64,000 nt of DNA from Chloroflexota bacterium (GTDB lineage: Bacteria; Chloroflexota; FW602-bin22; JACPRP01), in NCBI GenBank assembly GCA_016210495.1, contig JACQUC010000018.1:12887-76886 (forward strand), in the 5' to 3' direction. A model generated the notes under the pieces. It was not told the DNA's origin. It saw only the letters and a list, made by a program, of their open reading frames with translations, and ran no database searches. This document shows positions 32,656-40,398 of this stretch, piece after piece (within the stretch, counting starts at the first letter, position 1; each line of letters begins with the position of its first letter). The position numbers were made by a program, and so were the translations under genes.

Positions 32656-34800
32656 TCAAGGCCCCACAAACGAGCTGGCGCGCAGGGCGGTTAGCGCCTC
32701 GTCGAAGTGACGCTGCTCGATTGTAAAGGGCGCGTACTTGGCGCCCGGCTCCAGCTCGATCGACTCGCGGATGGCAAGCATCGCGGCACGCCGGCACAGC
32801 GCCTCAAGGTCAGCGCCGACCATCCCTTCCGTTTGCTCCGCCAGGCGCTCCAGGTCTACCTCTTTGGAGAGCGGGCGGCCACCGGTGTGGACGGCCAGGA
32901 TGGCCCGGCGGGCGTCTGCCTCCGGTATCGGCAGCTCGACGGTGAAGTCGAAGCGTCCGGGCCGCAGTAGCGCGGGATCGATGATATCCGGCCGATTGGT
33001 GGCGCCGAGCACGATGACGCCCCGTAGCTCCTCGATGCCGTCTAGCTCGGTGAGAAACTGGCTCACCACCCGCTCGCTCACGTGCGTGTCGCCCCCACCC
33101 CCGCCGCGCGTAGGGACCAGCGCGTCGATCTCATCGAAAAAAACAATGCACGGCGCCGTCTGGCGCGCCTTCTTGAACACCTCGCGTACGCCTTTCTCCG
33201 ATTCCCCGACCCATTTGGAGAGGAGCGCCGGCCCCTTGATCGAGATGAAGTTGTCCTCGCTTTCCGAGGCGACGGCCTTGGCGACTAGCGTCTTGCCGGT
33301 GCCCGGAGCGCCGGTGAGGAGCACGCCCTTGGGCGGAGCCGTCCTGGCGTAGGCGAAGCGGTCGCTGTACTTGAGCGGCCACTCGACGGCCTCGCGCAGC
33401 AGGCGCTTGACCTCGTGGAGTCCTCCCACCTGATCCCACTTGACGTCGGCGACCTCGGTGAACACCTCGCGGATGGCCGATGGCTCGATCTCGTTCAACG
33501 CCTCCAGGAAGTTGTCCATGGTGACCTCGAGCCGCAAAAGGTCCTCGTAGGGGAGCTGCGCCTGGCCGAAGTCGATTGCCGGTAGCGCTTTGCGCAGGCA
33601 GCTCATAGCCGCCTCTCGGCAGAGGGCGGCCAGGTCCGCGCCGACGAAGCCGTGGGTGATCGCGGCGAGGCGCTCGAGGTCGACGTCTTCGCCAAGGGGC
33701 ATGCCCCGCGTGTGAATCTGGAGAATCTCCAGCCGACCCGTCTTGTCGGGCACGGAGATAACTATCTCCCGATCGAAGCGGCCGGGACGGCGTAGCGCCG
33801 GGTCGATGCTGCCGGGGATGTTCGTCGCGCCGATGACGACTACCTGCCCCCGCGACTTGAGTCCGTCCATCAGGGCCAGCAACTGGGCGACGACCCGCTT
33901 CTCGACCTCGCCCTGGACGGCCTCGCGCTTGGGAGCGATGGCGTCGATTTCGTCCAGGAACACGATGCTTGGCGCCTGTCGTTCGGCGTCCTGGAAGATG
34001 CTTCTGAGGTGTGCCTCGGATTCGCCGTAGAACTTGTGGATGACCTCGGGGCCAGCCACGTGGATGAAATGGGCGGCGGTCTCGTAGGCGACCGCCCGGG
34101 CGATAAGCGTCTTACCACAGCCCGGTGGGCCGTAGAGCAGAACGCCCTTGGGTGGGTCGATGCCCAGACGCTCGAATACCTCGGGATAGCGGAGGGGCAG
34201 CTCGATCATCTCGCGAATGCGCGCGATCTCCTTCGAGAGGCCGCCGACGTCCTCGTAGGATACGGCCGGTCCGGGGCGCTCGGCGGGCGCGACCTCGCCC
34301 TTGATACGGATCGTCGTCGTACCATTTACCAGGACGACGTCGCTGGGGGAGGTCTCGCTGACGATGCAATCGAGCGGACGTGTGCCAAAAAGGTTGACGC
34401 GCACGCGGTCGCCGACGAGAAGGGGCACCGATTCCAGCAGTCGTCCCAGATAGCGGGTATCCTGGCTGCGGAGCGCTGTGTGGCCGTTGCCACTGGGCGC
34501 GAGGGTGATGGTTCGGGCCTGTTGATGCGATGCCTTACGTACCTGCACCCGGTCGTCGAGGCCCACCTGCGCGTTCTGGCGGGTAATGCCGTCGATCTGG
34601 ACGAGCTCTTTGCCCCGCTCGGCTGCGTAGGCCGGCATAAGCCGGGTTGCCGTCCGCCGTTTGCCCACGACCTCGACGATGTCGCCAATGGACGCACCCA
34701 GTTGCTCGATGTCGGCTGGGTCGAGACGCGCGATCCCCCTTCCGACATCCTTGGGTAGGGCTTCGGCGACACGCACGGTCAGCGCACGATCATCGTTCAT
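32656..34800 (-). CDS. Cdc48/p97-type AAA+ ATPase
   Basis: A 714-residue protein: N-terminal double-psi barrel (about 1-180; 'LPKDVGRGIARLDPADIEQL'), then two AAA domains. D1 has Walker A 'GPPGCGKT' (about 225) and Walker B 'IVFLDEIDAIAP'. D2 has 'GAPGTGKT' (about 500) and 'IVFFDEIDALVP'. A hexameric unfoldase of this type could remodel or dismantle vesicle proteins. It sits inside the gvp operon between the Hsp20-like and GvpF/L-J genes. The last residues 'FVGP' and the stop come from the short repeat GTGGGGCCTTGAT. Confidence 0.93.
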   Translation of the reverse strand: MNDDRALTVRVAEALPKDVGRGIARLDPADIEQLGASIGDIVEVVGKRRTATRLMPAYAAERGKELVQIDGITRQNAQVGLDDRVQVRKASHQQARTITLAPSGNGHTALRSQDTRYLGRLLESVPLLVGDRVRVNLFGTRPLDCIVSETSPSDVVLVNGTTTIRIKGEVAPAERPGPAVSYEDVGGLSKEIARIREMIELPLRYPEVFERLGIDPPKGVLLYGPPGCGKTLIARAVAYETAAHFIHVAGPEVIHKFYGESEAHLRSIFQDAERQAPSIVFLDEIDAIAPKREAVQGEVEKRVVAQLLALMDGLKSRGQVVVIGATNIPGSIDPALRRPGRFDREIVISVPDKTGRLEILQIHTRGMPLGEDVDLERLAAITHGFVGADLAALCREAAMSCLRKALPAIDFGQAQLPYEDLLRLEVTMDNFLEALNEIEPSAIREVFTEVADVKWDQVGGLHEVKRLLREAVEWPLKYSDRFAYARTAPPKGVLLTGAPGTGKTLVAKAVASESEDNFISIKGPALLSKWVGESEKGVREVFKKARQTAPCIVFFDEIDALVPTRGGGGGDTHVSERVVSQFLTELDGIEELRGVIVLGATNRPDIIDPALLRPGRFDFTVELPIPEADARRAILAVHTGGRPLSKEVDLERLAEQTEGMVGADLEALCRRAAMLAIRESIELEPGAKYAPFTIEQRHFDEALTALRASSFVGP

Positions 34801-34857
34801 GTTGTCGGGTCTACCATCCTTCCCATTATCCCCTTTGCGCCCTTGGCGGTTTGCGCA

Positions 34858-35418
34858 CTACTTGGGCTGCGACCGCCCCGCTTTGTTCAGTCTGATCTCC
34901 AGGACGCCGTTCTGATAGCTTCGTTGGAGACTCGCCGGATCAACCATCGCCGGCAGCAGAAGCTCCTTGGCATACTTGCGATCCTGGCTCTTGGCGCTCA
35001 GGGTCAGAATGTCGTCCTTGGCCTCGACGGCGATATCTCCCTCGGCCACGCCCGGTAGCTCGACCACCACCAGAATGTGGTCGCCCTCGTCGAAAATATC
35101 TGTGAGGGGCTCGCGCACCTCCGAGACCTCGGGGCCGCGTTCGGTCGACCGGATGTTGCCGAAGCGTTCGATAGTGGGCGTGCCGCCCAACCCCATCTTG
35201 ACGGAAAACCCGTAAACGCCGCGCATGCCACTTGGCCCGTGCACCTCTCGCGTCTCGCTGATCTCGGACTTGCCCTCCTCGGCCATCTTGCCCACCAGAT
35301 CCATGAAGTTCCCCAGTCCCTTGAAGAGCTCCCCGAATCCGAGATCGACGTGTATCCCGGCGTCATCTGGCCGGTGCGGACCACGCGGCGTTGGGCGTGG
35401 CCGGCGTTGCTCAGGCAT
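34858..35418 (-). CDS. gvpH: Hsp20-like gas vesicle protein (GvpH type)
   Basis: A 186-residue protein whose second half is an alpha-crystallin/Hsp20 fold: 'REPLTDIFDEGDHILVVVEL', 'PGVAEGDIAVEAKDDILTLS', and a C-terminal strand 'YQNGVLEIRLNKAG'. The first 90 residues contain the 'GELFKGLGNFMDLVGKMAEE' helix typical of GvpH and not of ordinary Hsp20. Start ATG 35418 follows GGAGGAGAAAG. Likely a chaperone that keeps hydrophobic GvpA soluble. Confidence 0.88.
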   Translation of the reverse strand: MPEQRRPRPTPRGPHRPDDAGIHVDLGFGELFKGLGNFMDLVGKMAEEGKSEISETREVHGPSGMRGVYGFSVKMGLGGTPTIERFGNIRSTERGPEVSEVREPLTDIFDEGDHILVVVELPGVAEGDIAVEAKDDILTLSAKSQDRKYAKELLLPAMVDPASLQRSYQNGVLEIRLNKAGRSQPK

Positions 35419-35504
35419 AGTTCTTTCTCCTCCCTGGGTGTCCTCTCATCCCGCCTCATCGGGACATCTTCATAACACCCGATATTCTGTACGCCACGTA
35501 GGCG

Positions 35505-35798
35505 TCAGTATTCCAGCGTTACCTGGCGCCATGCTGTCCGCGGTCTGTTGACCTTTTCCTCGACGATCAAGCTAGGGGCAAACGCGCGCAGGTTCTCCAT
35601 TTGTTGTTCGAGCTCGATGAGCCTCTTCTCGATGCGATCCTTCTTGCGCTGCCAGAGCTCGACCTCTCGCTCGAGGCGAAGCTTCTCACTAGCCAGGCGG
35701 TGAAGCTGAAGGAAGACGGCGCCTTCGCTCGTGGGAATGGCGCGCGTGGCGACGCTGCGTAGCGAGCGAATGTCGTGCATCGTCTTCGGGCCGGCCAT
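35505..35798 (-). CDS. gvpV: GvpV-like gas vesicle protein
   Basis: A 97-residue protein: 'KTMHDIRSLRSVATRAIPT' followed by a long coiled coil, 'LHRLASEKLRLEREVELWQR', 'KKDRIEKRLIELEQQMENL'. Cyanobacterial GvpV has the same plan (an 'IHTIKSRRA..T' start, then a charged helix of 50-60 residues), which is the basis of the name. ATG 35798 follows AAGGAGGGACT. It lies between gvpN and gvpH. The role of GvpV is not established. Confidence 0.7.
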   Translation of the reverse strand: MAGPKTMHDIRSLRSVATRAIPTSEGAVFLQLHRLASEKLRLEREVELWQRKKDRIEKRLIELEQQMENLRAFAPSLIVEEKVNRPRTAWRQVTLEY

Positions 35799-35842
35799 AT
35801 AGTCCCTCCTTTCAAGTCCCATCCGGCGCCCGCGCCGGTCAA

Positions 35843-36805
35843 CTAGGCACGTCGGGGCAGACTGATGACGCCTCGTGGCGCCTCAGACGAGCAATGCTGC
35901 CGAATCAGATCGAGGACGGCGTCACGTCGGCGTGGTGCCTTCCTCGCCAGCTTGTTGGGCCGATTTGGCTCGGCGGCCAGAACGTCCAGGCAGGTTTGCT
36001 CGAAGACAGGGTCTTCCGAAACGGCCAGGGCGCCGCGCAGGGCGAGCACTTTGCCAATCATAATGCAACTGCGGATGGTGGGGCCGGAATTGGCGAGGCC
36101 CGTCTCGCGGTAGGCGCGCACCAGGTCGACGATCCGCTCGGCATCCTCGCGAGGGATGCAGGAGCGCGCTTCCGTGATCGCCAATTCGGTTTCGTGGTCG
36201 AAGTAATCGAGGTCGATGGTGACCATCCGATCCCGTAGCGCGTCCTGGGTTTTGTGCACCCCGGCGTAATCCTCGGGGTTCGAGGTAAAGATGGCGGCGA
36301 AATTGGGGTGTACCTTCAAGTAGCTGGTGCCGTTCCGGCTGGCCGGCAGCACAAGCACCTTTTCCTCCAGGATAGACAGCAGCACGTTGTTGGCTTCCGG
36401 CCGAGAACGCGTGAACTCGTCGTAGATCAAAGTAAGGCCCTCGCGGCAAGCGATCGTCAGGCGGTTATCGATCCAGCGCTGGGCAACGTCCTCTTCGGTT
36501 TTAAGCACGGAGTGGACGAAGTTGTCGATGACCTTGCGGCGTCGGTAGCCGGCCTGGCCGCCTACGAGGTCCGAGGTGCCGAACTCGTCGTCGCCGCAGA
36601 TCAGCATCATCGGCCGGCCGAGGTTGTGTGCGATGTGCATGGCCAGGGTGGTCTTGCCCGAGCCGGAGGGCCCGCGGAAGTGCACGGGGAAGCCCGCCGC
36701 AACGTAGGCCAGCGCCCGCTCGGTGAGATCGCGGACGAAAGTCGTCTCGACGAAGCCGGATCGAGGCCGAGCCGCGAGCACAGCCGTGGCATCAGTTCTC
36801 GTCAT
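35843..36805 (-). CDS. gvpN: Gas vesicle AAA+ ATPase GvpN
   Basis: A 320-residue MoxR-class AAA+ ATPase: Walker A 'FRGPSGSGKTTLAMHIA', 'GDDEFGTSDLVGGQAGYRRR', Walker B 'LTLIYDEFTRSRPEANNVLL' and sensor 1 'FAAIFTSNPEDYAGVH', all typical of GvpN. It helps vesicles grow, probably by acting on GvpA with GvpC. ATG 36805 follows GGAG. The upstream gene is the GvpC-like protein, from which it is separated by a strong stem-loop. Confidence 0.94.
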   Translation of the reverse strand: MTRTDATAVLAARPRSGFVETTFVRDLTERALAYVAAGFPVHFRGPSGSGKTTLAMHIAHNLGRPMMLICGDDEFGTSDLVGGQAGYRRRKVIDNFVHSVLKTEEDVAQRWIDNRLTIACREGLTLIYDEFTRSRPEANNVLLSILEEKVLVLPASRNGTSYLKVHPNFAAIFTSNPEDYAGVHKTQDALRDRMVTIDLDYFDHETELAITEARSCIPREDAERIVDLVRAYRETGLANSGPTIRSCIMIGKVLALRGALAVSEDPVFEQTCLDVLAAEPNRPNKLARKAPRRRDAVLDLIRQHCSSEAPRGVISLPRRA

Positions 36806-36842
36806 ACTGTCATCTCCTTCGGTTTCCTATGACCTGTGTGAT

Positions 36843-36873
36843 CCCGACCGCCGCACAACGTGCGGCGGTCGGG
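36843..36873 (-). terminator. Stem-loop between the gvpC-like gene and gvpN
   Basis: CCCGACCGCCGCA (36843-36855) and TGCGGCGGTCGGG (36861-36873) form a perfect 13-bp stem with a 5-nt loop, directly after the gvpC-like stop. There is no U-tract, so it probably attenuates or protects the mRNA rather than fully terminating. Confidence 0.7.
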
Positions 36874-36882
36874 TGCCGATAG

Positions 36883-37920
36883 CTAGGTGGCAAAGTAGAG
36901 CTTTAGCTCCTCGTCCTTGCGCGCCTTGTTCTGCTCGATGAGCCGGGTTATTGTCGGCACCAGGCGGATACGCGGGGTACCGAAGTGCGCCTCGAGCTCG
37001 ATGAGCCGGACTCCGTCCGGATGATCGGCGAGATAGCTGAAGACGTCCTCATCCGATGGTGCTTCTTGCGCCTGGGCGCGGGTCTGGGGTGGCGCGTGAG
37101 GCGCGGATGGCGACGCCTTGGCCGCCTTGGTCGGCGCCGGCTTGGCCTCGGGCGGGGGCGGGCTGGGTGCTATGCCAGCCCGGCGCGCCTGCATGACGTT
37201 GGCGAAGTTCTGCCAAGCGTGGCTGAACTGGGCCAGGTCTGCGGCGAGCTCCTGGCGTGCCGAATGGAACCCCGCCAGCGTGGCCGACACCTGGGCGTGC
37301 AGGGCCGCCTGTCCGGCCTCTAAGGACTCGCGCTGCGCTTTGGCCATTGCCGAATGGGCGGCGCTGGCCTCGCCAAGGAAATTGGCCGTCTCGAGCTTTA
37401 GCTTGGCGTTGGTCTCGGCCAGGTTCTCGCGTTGCGCGTCAGCCATGTTCGCGTGGGCCTGCTGGATGTTACTCATCAGGTCACTGAACTGCTGAATGAA
37501 GTCGACTCGCTCCCGATGGAGCTCCGCCTTCAGCGCGGCCTCCCCGGCGGCGCGGTTGGCTTGAACTTCACGCATCGCGCGCTGGGTTTGCGCGCGCATT
37601 TCATCCACCTCAGGCCGCCGGTCGGCGGTGGCTTTGGCCAGGGACGAGCTTTGCGCGGCAGCCATCTCTGCGCGTTCGCGCGACAGGTCGGCAACCATGC
37701 CGGAAACAGCCGCGGTTCTGGCGGTCTTGCAGTCCGCCAGTTCCCTGTGGAGCTCCGCGGCTTCCTCCATGCGGGCAGCGTGACGCTCGACGATCCTCTG
37801 GCGGTTCTCCTTCATACCATTGGCCACGTTGGCCCGTCGAGCGGCGATATTGGCCATACGCTCGTCGTGTGAGCGCACAAGATTCTCAGTCAGGCTACGC
37901 ATGTCGGCTACTCTGGACAT
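36883..37920 (-). CDS. GvpC-like helical gas vesicle protein with a C-terminal winged helix
   Basis: A 345-residue protein. Residues 1-240 are long charged helices with loose repeats of about 35 residues. Each begins near 'L..EL..ER..F...' (for example 'AALKAELHRERVDFIQQFSD', 'AALHAQVSATLAGFHSARQE'). A Pro/Ala-rich linker (about 245-285) leads to a winged-helix end, 'DVFSYLADHPDGVRLIELEA' and 'HFGTPRIRLVPTITRLIEQN'. Position after gvpA and repeat structure suggest the GvpC role, strengthening the shell from outside, but the wHTH tail is unusual. ATG 37920 follows AAGGAGGTGATAAG. Confidence 0.72.
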   Translation of the reverse strand: MSRVADMRSLTENLVRSHDERMANIAARRANVANGMKENRQRIVERHAARMEEAAELHRELADCKTARTAAVSGMVADLSRERAEMAAAQSSSLAKATADRRPEVDEMRAQTQRAMREVQANRAAGEAALKAELHRERVDFIQQFSDLMSNIQQAHANMADAQRENLAETNAKLKLETANFLGEASAAHSAMAKAQRESLEAGQAALHAQVSATLAGFHSARQELAADLAQFSHAWQNFANVMQARRAGIAPSPPPPEAKPAPTKAAKASPSAPHAPPQTRAQAQEAPSDEDVFSYLADHPDGVRLIELEAHFGTPRIRLVPTITRLIEQNKARKDEELKLYFAT

Positions 37921-37967
37921 TCTTATCACCTCCTTTCGTAGGCTCGCCGGCAAGGCAAGCGCAAATT

Positions 37968-37995
37968 GGGGCGGTCCGCCTAAGGCGGCCGCCCC
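37968..37995 (-). other. Hairpin in the gvpA-gvpC spacer
   Basis: GGGGCGG-T-CCGCC and GGCGG-C-CGCCCC pair around a TAA loop, about 50 bp before the start of the gvpC-like gene. It may affect mRNA stability between the two shell genes. Confidence 0.5.
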
Positions 37996-38159
37996 GACGG
38001 ATGCCGAATCAGTTCTCGAATAGATCGGAAAGAATCAAGCGTGGAACTGTGAGCAGCGCCAGAGCGACAAAACCCTGGAGCCTGCTGGTGCTCCGTCTGC
38101 CCCACTCTCGTGCGCGTGCCACCACCGGAGAGGAGGGGCGGAGTTTACGCCGATTCACT

Positions 38160-38189
38160 TAGCGAAGCCGGCCTTCGCCGGCTTCGCTA
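38160..38189 (-). terminator. Strong stem-loop directly after gvpA
   Basis: TAGCGAAGCCGGC and GCCGGCTTCGCTA form a perfect 13-bp stem with a 4-nt loop, beginning 8 bp after the gvpA stop. No U-run follows, so it is a likely partial terminator or 3' stabiliser that makes gvpA mRNA more abundant than the downstream genes. Confidence 0.75.
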
Positions 38190-38196
38190 ATCGGAG

Positions 38197-38415
38197 CTAA
38201 GCCGCGGGCGCGGCGGCCGCAGCGGTGAGTCCGATCGCCTCGGCGTATTTGAGGTAGGTCTCGACGGAGGCCACGACGACGCGGGCCTCGAGGGCGAGAA
38301 TCTCGATGCCGACGAGGGACAGTCTTACCCAGGCATCGACCACGATGCCCTTGTCCAGAACGCGGTCGACGACCTCTACCAGGCTCGACGAGCCAATTGC
38401 CTTCTCGACTGCCAT
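38197..38415 (-). CDS. gvpA: Major gas vesicle structural protein GvpA
   Basis: A 72-residue GvpA: '[20 protein letters not shown]' and '[20 protein letters not shown]', then '[14 protein letters not shown]', the most conserved gas-vesicle sequence known. It forms the ribbed wall of the hollow, gas-permeable vesicle. The tail of Ala/Pro is short. First gene of the 14-gene cluster, with a structured leader upstream and a strong stem-loop downstream. Confidence 0.96.
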   Translation of the reverse strand: MAVEKAIGSSSLVEVVDRVLDKGIVVDAWVRLSLVGIEILALEARVVVASVETYLKYAEAIGLTAAAAAPAA

Positions 38416-38444
38416 TTCTTGCTCCCCTCCTTTCCTTCGGTACT

Positions 38445-38497
38445 CCGGGCGTTGCCCGGGTCCAGTCCTCCCCTAACACCGGCGGTAAGGCCGGTGT
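38445..38497 (-). promoter_or_regulatory. Structured leader of gvpA
   Basis: Two hairpins precede the GGAGGGG ribosome site: CCGGGC-GTT-GCCCGG (38445-38459) and ACACCGGC-GGTAAG-GCCGGTGT (38476-38497). They could stabilise the gvpA mRNA. I could not find a convincing -35/-10 pair in the 330 bp between gvpA and the kinase gene. Confidence 0.5.
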
Positions 38498-38728
38498 CGC
38501 CGGCTGGCACGCTTTACCGGCAGCAGGGCAGTTGGTCCGAAGCCATCATAAGGAAGCGAAGGCGGCGTGAGAACATCCGGGAGGATACACTGTAAGGGTC
38601 TAATAGGATGTGTTTGCTAGACCATTTGGGGGATACCGGGTATGCTATTGGCACAGAACTTGCCGGTTGCTGCCGACCTCACAGGTCAGCGATGCTCGGC
38701 CTCATCAGCAGGAATCTCGCCAGGCAAT

Positions 38729-38756
38729 GTGGGGCCTCGATTCATCAAGGCCCCAC
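38729..38756. repeat. GTGGGGCCTTGAT palindrome at a kinase gene end
   Basis: GTGGGGCCT (38729-38737) and AGGCCCCAC (38748-38756) form a 9-bp stem with a further GAT/ATC pair. The minus-strand reading supplies the last codons and stop (V-G-P-stop) of the kinase, as at the end of cdc48. Confidence 0.75.
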
Positions 38757-40094
38757 GTGGTTCTCGTCTGCGAACAGCGGCACCTCGACGTGTACCCGCG
38801 TTCCGCTACCCCGGTCGCTGAAGATCTGAAAGCTTCCTTGGAGCAGCTCGGCGCGCTTGCGCATACTAAGCATTCCCACACCCATCCGATGTGGGTCACG
38901 CTGCAAGGCGTACGGGTTGAAGCCAACGCCGTCGTCTTCCACTTCGACTACAGCGCGGCCGTGCTCCTGCTTGATACGAACTTTTACCCTCTTGGCGTGG
39001 GCGTGCTTGGTTACGTTGTTGACGGCTTCCTGCACGATCCGGTACAGCGCGGTCTCGACGGCTTTGGGAAATCGTACCTGGTCGGCGTCAAAATCGACTC
39101 GCCAGCCCGTGCGGGCCTGAAGCTCGTTCATCTGATACTGCAGGGCCGCAACCAGGCCGAGCGTATCCAACGTCGTCGGACGCAAGTTGGCGATTACATC
39201 GCGAGCCTCGCGTCCGGCGTTGCGGACAAGCGTGCTTGCCTTATGTAGGCTGCCACGCAGGTCGTCCGGGAGCTCGGGCCGGTTGTCCAGAGTCTGGAGG
39301 TAGTGAAAGGCGCCCGCCAGTGTCTGGGCGACCCCATCGTGGATCTCCAAGCAGATGCGCTCTCGCTCCTCCTCCTGAGCATCGATGGTCTTTTTGAGCA
39401 GAAGGCTGACTTGCTGCTCCCGGTTGCGCAAATCCTGGTGAAGACGGACGTTCTCGACCGCGATTGCCGCCCACGCGCCGAAGAGCGAGAGTATCGGCAG
39501 CGTCGACGAAGTGATGGCTTGGGAAGGAGATGAGGCGACTATCAGCACCCCTAGGCATCGCTCCGCGGCTATGAGGGGTACCAGTGCAAGTGCCTTTATA
39601 TCCAGGGCGCGTTGCACGACGGCCGCTACCTTGGCTTGGAGGTGCGGCCGCAAGACGTCGTGGAAGCGCGATGTGATGAACGGGCTGCGCTCGAGAAAGG
39701 CGCGGACCACGAGATTGTCTGTCATATCCAGCCGGTAGCCGATAGCATCCTGCGGGATGGAGCTGCTTCCTGCGACGGGGCGGGCTGCTAAGCGGCGGTC
39801 GACGCGGAGTCCCAGCAAGCTATCAAGTCGGACTCCGGACCGCTGGGTGGCGCTGCTCAGCTTGTATCGAGTCGCCGGGCTAGAGATTACCTTGCCAACC
39901 AGGCGCTCTCCCTGTGCGTCGAGGAGTGCTACGGAGGGGTACGCGCACGCCAGACCCTCGGAGCAACCTTCGAGCACGCCGCACAGCACGTCCTCCAGGT
40001 TTCCGGTGCGAGTGACCGCTGTGGACACGCGCTGAAGAGCGTTGATGAGAGGTTGGTGCAGGATAAGCTCGGCCTGCTCGCTGGGCACTGGCAC
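38745..40094 (-). CDS. NarX-type cytoplasmic sensor kinase (GAF-HisKA_3)
   Basis: A 449-residue soluble kinase. GAF domain (about 35-215), coiled linker, HisKA_3 with 'AQEEERERICLEIHDGVAQT' (phospho-His in IHDG, near 260), and HATPase with 'VVEVEDDGVGFNP' and 'GMLSMRKRAELLQG'. Such kinases phosphorylate NarL/FixJ regulators; one is encoded at 41355-42017. A close relative lies at 45046-46434. The last three residues (VGP) come from a dispersed repeat. Signal unknown. Confidence 0.9.
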   Translation of the reverse strand: MPVPSEQAELILHQPLINALQRVSTAVTRTGNLEDVLCGVLEGCSEGLACAYPSVALLDAQGERLVGKVISSPATRYKLSSATQRSGVRLDSLLGLRVDRRLAARPVAGSSSIPQDAIGYRLDMTDNLVVRAFLERSPFITSRFHDVLRPHLQAKVAAVVQRALDIKALALVPLIAAERCLGVLIVASSPSQAITSSTLPILSLFGAWAAIAVENVRLHQDLRNREQQVSLLLKKTIDAQEEERERICLEIHDGVAQTLAGAFHYLQTLDNRPELPDDLRGSLHKASTLVRNAGREARDVIANLRPTTLDTLGLVAALQYQMNELQARTGWRVDFDADQVRFPKAVETALYRIVQEAVNNVTKHAHAKRVKVRIKQEHGRAVVEVEDDGVGFNPYALQRDPHRMGVGMLSMRKRAELLQGSFQIFSDRGSGTRVHVEVPLFADENHVGP

Positions 40095-40161
40095 ACCCTT
40101 AACCCTTTCCCCTTCCCCGTGGAATGTATCTTTTGTATGCTGTAAATGTATCGTAGGTATA

Positions 40162-40398
40162 TCAAATGCCGTCGGCGGTGAGATACTGCTCCAGGGCCAT
40201 ACGCACGATGCCTGATACGCTCACGTGCTTGCGGCGTGCAGCTATCTTGGCTCGCCGGAGCAGGTCGTCGCTCAGATAGATATTGCGCCGCTTGCCCGTC
40301 GAGGTGTCCGGAAGTGCCTTGGCGTCCAGCCGATCGGTGTAGTCGACTTTGAGAACCCGGCCGATGACCTCTTCGTCGATCTTGACCCGGCGTGTCAT
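40162..40398 (-). CDS. Ribbon-helix-helix protein paired with ParA
   Basis: A 78-residue protein ending in an RHH fold: 'KRRNIYLSDDLLRRAKIAAR', 'RKHVSVSGIVRMALEQYL'. The first 35 residues are acidic and flexible. ATG 40398 overlaps the stop of the upstream ParA gene, so it is the partner of that ATPase, likely the DNA- or cargo-binding ParB/ParG-like adaptor. It resembles the protein at 42894-43112 in plan, though the sequences are diverged. Confidence 0.85.
   Translation of the reverse strand: MTRRVKIDEEVIGRVLKVDYTDRLDAKALPDTSTGKRRNIYLSDDLLRRAKIAARRKHVSVSGIVRMALEQYLTADGI

Noticed and set aside
38500..38540. Sigma-54 promoter for gvpA (TGGCACG word)
   Set aside because: The TGGCACG is on the wrong strand and has no TTGC at the right distance.
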